Below, one piece after another: positions 13,434 to 64,000 of a stretch of 64,000 bases of DNA. The notes under the pieces are model-generated. The model made no database searches. It was given only the letters and a program-made list of their open reading frames with translations, and had not been told where the DNA came from. Both the position numbers and the translations under genes were made by a program. Position 1 is the first letter of the stretch. The number at the start of each line of letters is the position of its first letter. Origin of the DNA: Trogon surrucura (Eukaryota > Chordata > Aves > Trogoniformes > Trogonidae); the NCBI GenBank assembly GCA_020746105.1, contig CM036636.1, positions 3,038,001-3,102,000 on the forward strand. The letters are read 5' to 3'.

Positions 13434-13859
13434 ATAATTAACATTTCTGTGTGTAAAATATGGCTGGTTCTAAAACAAACTACCAATGTACAAAGCCGCT
13501 CTCCCTCCCCTCCCCTGGGCCACCCAAGAGACAGTCAAGGCTGTGGAAGAACTTTATCCCAGGGGCTTTCTGAGACAATAAAAATGAATAAAACAACCCT
13601 TGAGATCATTGTCTTTGGTGTGGAGGAAGTTGCTGCTGGGCAGTCGGAGCTGCTCTGCTGGAAACGCTGCGATGCTTAAGGCTCGTTGTTTGGGTTTTGC
13701 AGAAGCCTCTGTCGGGCCAAGGGTCAGCGATGCTTTGGTACGACCACCAGCTCCTCCCACGCCACCACCCCAGCGATGCCAGAGGATCTCCCCACACCCC
13801 CACTCGATATCCCTCCCCCCCATCACCCTGCCCGTAGCCCCTTCGCCTCCTCCGGGGCT

Positions 13860-58678
<44,819 letters not shown>

Positions 58679-58808
58679 CGTGGCGTTCAGTTCCTTTTCA
58701 AAGCTGACAAAGTCTTATGTATGTCTGGCCTTTGTAATCTGGAGCAGAAATTGAAGAGCCAGCTCAAGCCGAGTTGGATAGCCTTTCCTTTCCTGGCACG
58801 CTTGCACC

Positions 58809-61800
58809 CTAAAAAAAAAAAAAAGGAGCACTGTAAGGCACGACCCACAAATACACCCCCCAACAAAAGGTCTGTGAGACTGAACTGGCTTCCTTAAAGA
58901 AGGTAGCTGGGCTGCTACTCAGTGTACAGTGCTCCTTCAGCCAAGCTGCTGAGCTTGCTCTTATATGAAATAACAGTGCATTACATTGTTTTCCAGGATC
59001 TCAGTATGCTTGTGAACAAAATGTCACACGACATGAATCTGAAAGGAAGCTACTATTATTTCCAATTTAGAGCAAGTATAGTGGAGTACGGAAGGTTTAA
59101 CTGCCTCAAGCAGGAGCCCTGCTGAGCCTCATCTCAACTGAAATCACTGCTTTCAGACAGAGGTAGGTAAAATAAATATATGTTCTGTTATGATTCGACT
59201 CATGTTATTCCTTCACCTACTACTTCACTACTTAAAGGCTATCAAAGGCGAGATCACATACGAAACTTGAGACATTGTCAAAAGGTATGTCAATACTAAT
59301 AAGCTCATTGCAGCCCTTTTCCATATGCTTTGAATTACTCCAACTGCTTGGGAATCTGAACTCCAGGGCTTGTGGCCCTAGAGTAACTTTCACTATACTG
59401 ATGATTTGTCTACTGCACGAAGACAAACGGAACTCTCTGGAGACCACCACAGGCTGAAGGTTCTGGTGTCAGTGCTTGTATCATGGCTGGCACTATTTTA
59501 GCATAGAAGTAATGAGATACAACAGAAAATGAGACTCCAAAAAGGGAGACACACACACATGCAAAAAGGGAGAGGAAGAGAAAGAATAGAAATACTTTTA
59601 TCTTCTAAGTGCTTCAAGGGAGAAGAAGAGCTGTACACGAATGTAAAAATGTCTTCTTAGCAACCAATATGCCTTTTCACTCAGCAACATTTCCCACTCT
59701 GATCTAACACAATAACTCGCTTATAGTTACAAGCCCCTGGCCAGGCTGTACTAGCTCTTCCAGACACTCATTCTTTTCAGTTAGCTTCAGTTAGCATGTT
59801 CCTTTCAAATGCTATGAGCCAGGGGAGCTGAAAGACATCTACTGACTTCCACCCAGAATCAGCACGTAGAGTGAGAACCAAACTCAGTTAATGGACTGGC
59901 TAAACAAGCGCACCTAATAAATGTCATCTTGGCATTTGGTTTTTCGGCTACTCCTGTAAAAGCTTCGTTAAATGGTTAGGTCAGTGACTGTAATTTTACT
60001 GCTCATAAGCTAGTGAAATCCCAGTAATAGGGGAAATAGCAATTTATTCTCTAAACACCATTGTTTTGATGATAATTCATTTGTCAGATGATAGACTAGC
60101 TTCTTCCACCATTCTGCTTCCCCATAAGTGGACAGATCATTTTTTTCCCATGCTATCCCAGTTGCTTTTGTGGAAGAATGAGAATAATACATCAGTGAGT
60201 GAACTTCACCCCTTTTCATTTAGGAATAAATCAGAAGGAAACAAGTGGCAGTGAATGCTTTTTTCTTGTCATGGAAAAGCACTCAGCTTTAAGCCATTTC
60301 TAGCACTTACCCCATTTGTTCAAATATGTCTGCAAGCCCTGTCTGCACCAGAAGAGATCACAAGGTAGCTAATAAAGAATAACAGAGACAGACATGGTCC
60401 AGGTCTCATTTATGACTCAGGCCAATCCCCAAATTGGGTTCCCAGTTCATGAAACATGTTCAGGACAATACTTGAAGTGGGATTTTACTCTCCAGCACTC
60501 CCACTTGGGGTCTGCAAATTGCTTTCCATGTAATGTGATTCCATGTGCTACACACTTTATGCCCTGAGACAAGGTCATACAGCTAAAATTGGTACATAAA
60601 CCTCAAGTAGTTATTTAAGGGATAGGCTCCTTGACAGATGCATCACCAATGGAAAATGGGACAAACTGGAAGCAACTCGGCATCTAATTCTCACCAAATT
60701 CTCACTCAGGGAAAGTTGAGCATCAATTTCCTTATAGCTTTTGTAAAACCCAACCTACAAGAACACGGCCCCAACCAAGAAAATTAATTGTAGATTTTTC
60801 TGCCAACTGATGTGTGTTTACGTATCATTTTACAATGGTACAAACTGTGATTTTTTTAATATGACTGGAAAATGAAAAACCTGCTTCTGCCAACAGCCAC
60901 CATCACCTTCACTTCTGATGAAAGCTACGTGAACACCATTACTTTGACTGGATATTCATTGCATTAGAGTCAGCCAAAGCTCTTAACCTACAGATGATAC
61001 TGGAAGACTTAACATATCTTGGCTTAAATCCTTTTGAAGTTTATAAAGAAGCATTCTGGTGGTCTAGAAGCAGCATTCCTCGGCGTCTGATCTGTGGCCT
61101 CTGTGTTTTGACACCTAGTGTGATATCCAAGCTGATTCAGACCAGGTGTTTCTCATCTGATCTGTCAAGGACTCAGCACGATTAGCTGACCTCCACTCCT
61201 AGATCTGAGATCTACAAAACAAGACACCTTCATACAATTATTTATACATTGACTGTATTTTTGGCTGGAAGAACAAAGATGACATCCTTCTCTCCAACTC
61301 CTGAAGCTCAAACACATCTAAACAACAGCTCAGACACGATGGACCGCCCAGGAGCAGGCCCCTTTACAGAGAAATGGAAGCCACAGCATTTGTTATGCTC
61401 TGTTGCTCCTTCATTTTTCCCCATCTTCTTCCCTTCAGAACAGTTCATGTAGATTGTATTTTAAAGCTGCCTCTCAGAAACATCCTCTCTGTATTTTCTT
61501 TGCAGATGACAGGTGTTGGATTATTTACAGGCACCTGAAAGTCTTGCAGCAAGAGTTTGCAAAAGAAGATGACCCTTCTCATCATGAGTTTAGCCTTACT
61601 GTAACACACATAAAAGGACCGAGGTGATGTTTGTAGCGTATGTTGAGAGACTTGTATGACCAAGAATGAGTCCATTTTACACAAGCAGTTTGTCTAATGT
61701 GGAATATTACTTATCCTAATGAACTGTGCCCTTCACACCTTCCTGCTGTTCTGAGTGCAACACAACTGCTTCAAAATTCTTGGCAATGATTACGTGGTTG

Positions 61801-64000
61801 TTTTGCAAAATATTCTGCTTGTCATACCAAAAAATAAAGTCTGGGGCTTGTGTTCTCCCAATTTGATCAGTGGCATCTTCCCACAACCATCACTCTCATT
61901 GGGCAAGAATTATCTTTTACTTCTCTCCTGCTTTCTTAGGCACAACCACAATAGAAATAACAAAAGGTGCTGTGGCCTCTCACATGTCTTAAATTTCCTC
62001 GATCAGGAGCAACTTCCTGCAGGATTGAATTTTGCAAGAACACTTGGGTACATCCGAGTAGAGCTTGTGCAGGTCCAGCCTGAGTGATGAAACCCTGCAT
62101 CACTAACACTGGATGCACCAGCTATCATCGTAAGAGTACTGGTTTGTTGGGGTTTTTCTTTGTTGGGTTTTATTTTTTTGTTGTGTTTTTTTTTTAAATC
62201 ATGCGAGATCTTCTTTAGAGCAGATCAATATAATGAGTAATATATCTGAAATTATTGGTCTAGGTGCCCAGGGCAGAGACATTCATCTCTCTCTCTCTGA
62301 CAAATGTCACGTCTGTATCAACGTGACATGGGAAGAAACCATTCAGCAATGGCTCAGCCACCACGGCAGTAGTGGTGTTGAAAGTTTGGAATCTCTGCAA
62401 GGAGAGTTGGGTTCAAGTTCAAGTCAGAAGAGTACAAAGATAATGCACAATTTTTCATCCCAGCCACAGGCTAAACTTGCTGTCTCCTCTCTACTCCTCA
62501 GTCTTGCCTGGTTCAGAGCATGTTACTATTGACTTTAGAGATTCTTTGGCGTATTAAAAAAAATTAAAACAATTAATTGAGAAGCTAATCGTGGCATCTA
62601 CACAATAGCAGCTGATGCAGAAATAAGTTCAGGAAGAAAGTTCTCTTTGTCCTGTATAATCACTAACTGTAAAAGTTTGATGTTATCCAAAGTGACAAAA
62701 GAGATCATTTCTAGAAAAGCACCTTGTCAAAACCTGATCATTAGCTAGTAATACTCTTAATAATATGTGGTAAAAACAAGATGGACTGTCAATAGCACAA
62801 AGGAACGGCATAATTTTCATTTCCACTGCAGCCCTTTCATCTGAGGTTCTGACAGCACGTCATAGGCTGGCTGTCAAGAGCTGAAAAGATGTTGGGGTTA
62901 ATTTTTTCTTTAGACATTTCCCCCCTCCTTCCCCAGCACCCTTCTCCTGACATCAGAACCTTTTCAGGGTCTTTAATTAGGATTCTTTTTCTTAATAGGA
63001 TATTTTCAGTTAATCTTGAAAAAATACTCAGGAATCCTGGCTCCTGGGGAATAGTAAGAAAAGGTAACATATGAATGTTTTCTTTCCCCAAAGACGTATT
63101 TGTGGAAACCAGCAGGTGTGAGAAACTAAATTAATGTTTGCATAGTTTAAATATCTAATGTATCACTCCAGTCTCTGTTGCAAATCCGGGAGTAGCAGAA
63201 TTGTGAGATGATTTGTGGGTGTGTGGAGCGAAAAATATGCAAATGAGAGCCCTGCGCAATTTTAATCAAAACAGATTGCAGCAATGAAGAAACGGAGGTG
63301 TTAAAAACTATCTCAGCTGTCCTTCTTAAAGGAGGCAGAAGGCTGATTATATTTACTCAGACATCCTCTACATGTCATGACTTGGAAATTAGACTTTAAA
63401 AAGGCAGGAAAAAGGAGAGAGGAGAAAAAAAAATGAAACAATCCCTTTCTAAATAGATACTTCCAACATTACAGCAGGAGGGGATCAAATGCTGTCAGCA
63501 TATATTGGATTCAAACACATCTTAAAATCTGCATAAAAGTAGCAACGGGGTGGATTCTGACAGAGGAAGACTCAGTTGGAGAGGAGCCATAGCCCTCTAC
63601 AGAAAACACAAAACAGTGTATTCTGAGGTTTGTTAATTGCTAACCCCAAAATAGTTTTCTGTGATGGGTTAACTGAAGAAACCTCATGTTTTAAGAATCT
63701 CCACTAAGCCATGATCTGGCCATCTGTTCCCTCCAGACTGGTGTATCCAGCAGTGCACGTGTAGGTACTGGCATCATGATAGCACGGTATTCTTCTCTCT
63801 TTCTATCACCATACTGACTAAAGAGCCATGTTAGGAATTTGATCTGACCTGGAATACTCCCTCTTCGCAGACACAAGGGAATTTGTGCATTTTCTACAAA
63901 AGGGATACAAGCAGTGCTATTACACAGGATTAATAAATTGAAACTGTCTGCCAGAGCGCCTTTTTACAAGGCAAGCCTTCAAAAGATGCAACCTTTTAAA
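58809..64000 (-). other. Probable TNC intron 1; exon 1 not identified
   Basis: Sequence 5' of coding exon 2. It begins with a strong acceptor (poly-T then AG) and contains only short chance open frames and low-complexity stretches (for example a purine-rich run near 59.55-59.62 kb). The gene family has a non-coding exon 1 separated by a large intron. I could not find a convincing promoter or first exon here, so it may lie beyond 64 kb. Confidence 0.6.

Larger units (their letters stand above)
13115..13859 (-). other. TNC: TNC 3' untranslated region
   Basis: About 740 nt runs from the stop codon to the predicted cleavage region. It is AT-rich and contains two trinucleotide runs (13245-13274 and 13415-13433) and a pyrimidine/purine-skewed part near the stop. 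The lower limit is inferred from the poly(A) signals and the U/GU-rich stretch beyond them. Confidence 0.75.

Noticed and set aside
62150-62200. T-rich stretch with repeated ttgttgggttt considered as a retroposon tail
   Set aside because: No body, target duplication or CR1 similarity is visible; it is low-complexity sequence.

Overview
The window is avian nuclear DNA. It carries the 3' ends of CR1 LINEs, the commonest bird retroposon, in both orientations. Its single recognisable gene is tenascin-C (TNC), and the protein is very close to, but not identical with, chicken tenascin-C as I know it. I cannot name the species; it appears to be a bird other than chicken.

TNC lies on the minus strand and fills about 13.1-58.8 kb. 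I built it exon by exon from splice sites and reading phase. It has 28 coding exons and one continuous frame: exon 2 (58216-58808: start codon, signal peptide, propeptide, trimerisation coiled coil); exon 3 (55957-57270: 13.5 EGF repeats); constitutive FNIII repeats 1-5 (49609-54631); a block of cassette-type FNIII exons (29495-47291); constitutive FNIII 6-8 (19579-24630), each split over two exons; and the fibrinogen-like globe (13860-17795, five exons). A 3'UTR of about 740 nt follows, with two AATAAA signals near 13.13-13.16 kb. With every cassette included the protein is about 2295 aa; with all skipped it is 1534 aa. The non-coding first exon and promoter were not found; 58.8-64 kb is probably intron 1.

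The point of most interest is the cassette block. Besides the known A, B, AD2, AD1, C and D repeats there are two further frame-preserving FNIII exons between repeat 5 and A1, called X1 (about 47.0-47.3 kb) and X2 (42.6-42.9 kb). I know of no mammalian or classical chicken counterpart. X1 has an acidic Ser-Gly linker that looks like a glycosaminoglycan attachment site. All eight cassette exons, the two new ones included, share an unusual weak 5' splice site (ACAG|GTAY, no G at +5), while most constitutive TNC exons have ordinary donors. UGCAUG hexamers on the transcribed strand cluster downstream of AD2 and C. Together these suggest co-regulated splicing of a larger repertoire of avian tenascin-C isoforms.

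The first 13 kb is intergenic DNA downstream of TNC. It holds three CR1 fragments, simple repeats and small duplications, with no gene I can support. Short open frames throughout, including a 515-codon one opposite the EGF exon, are shadows or chance.
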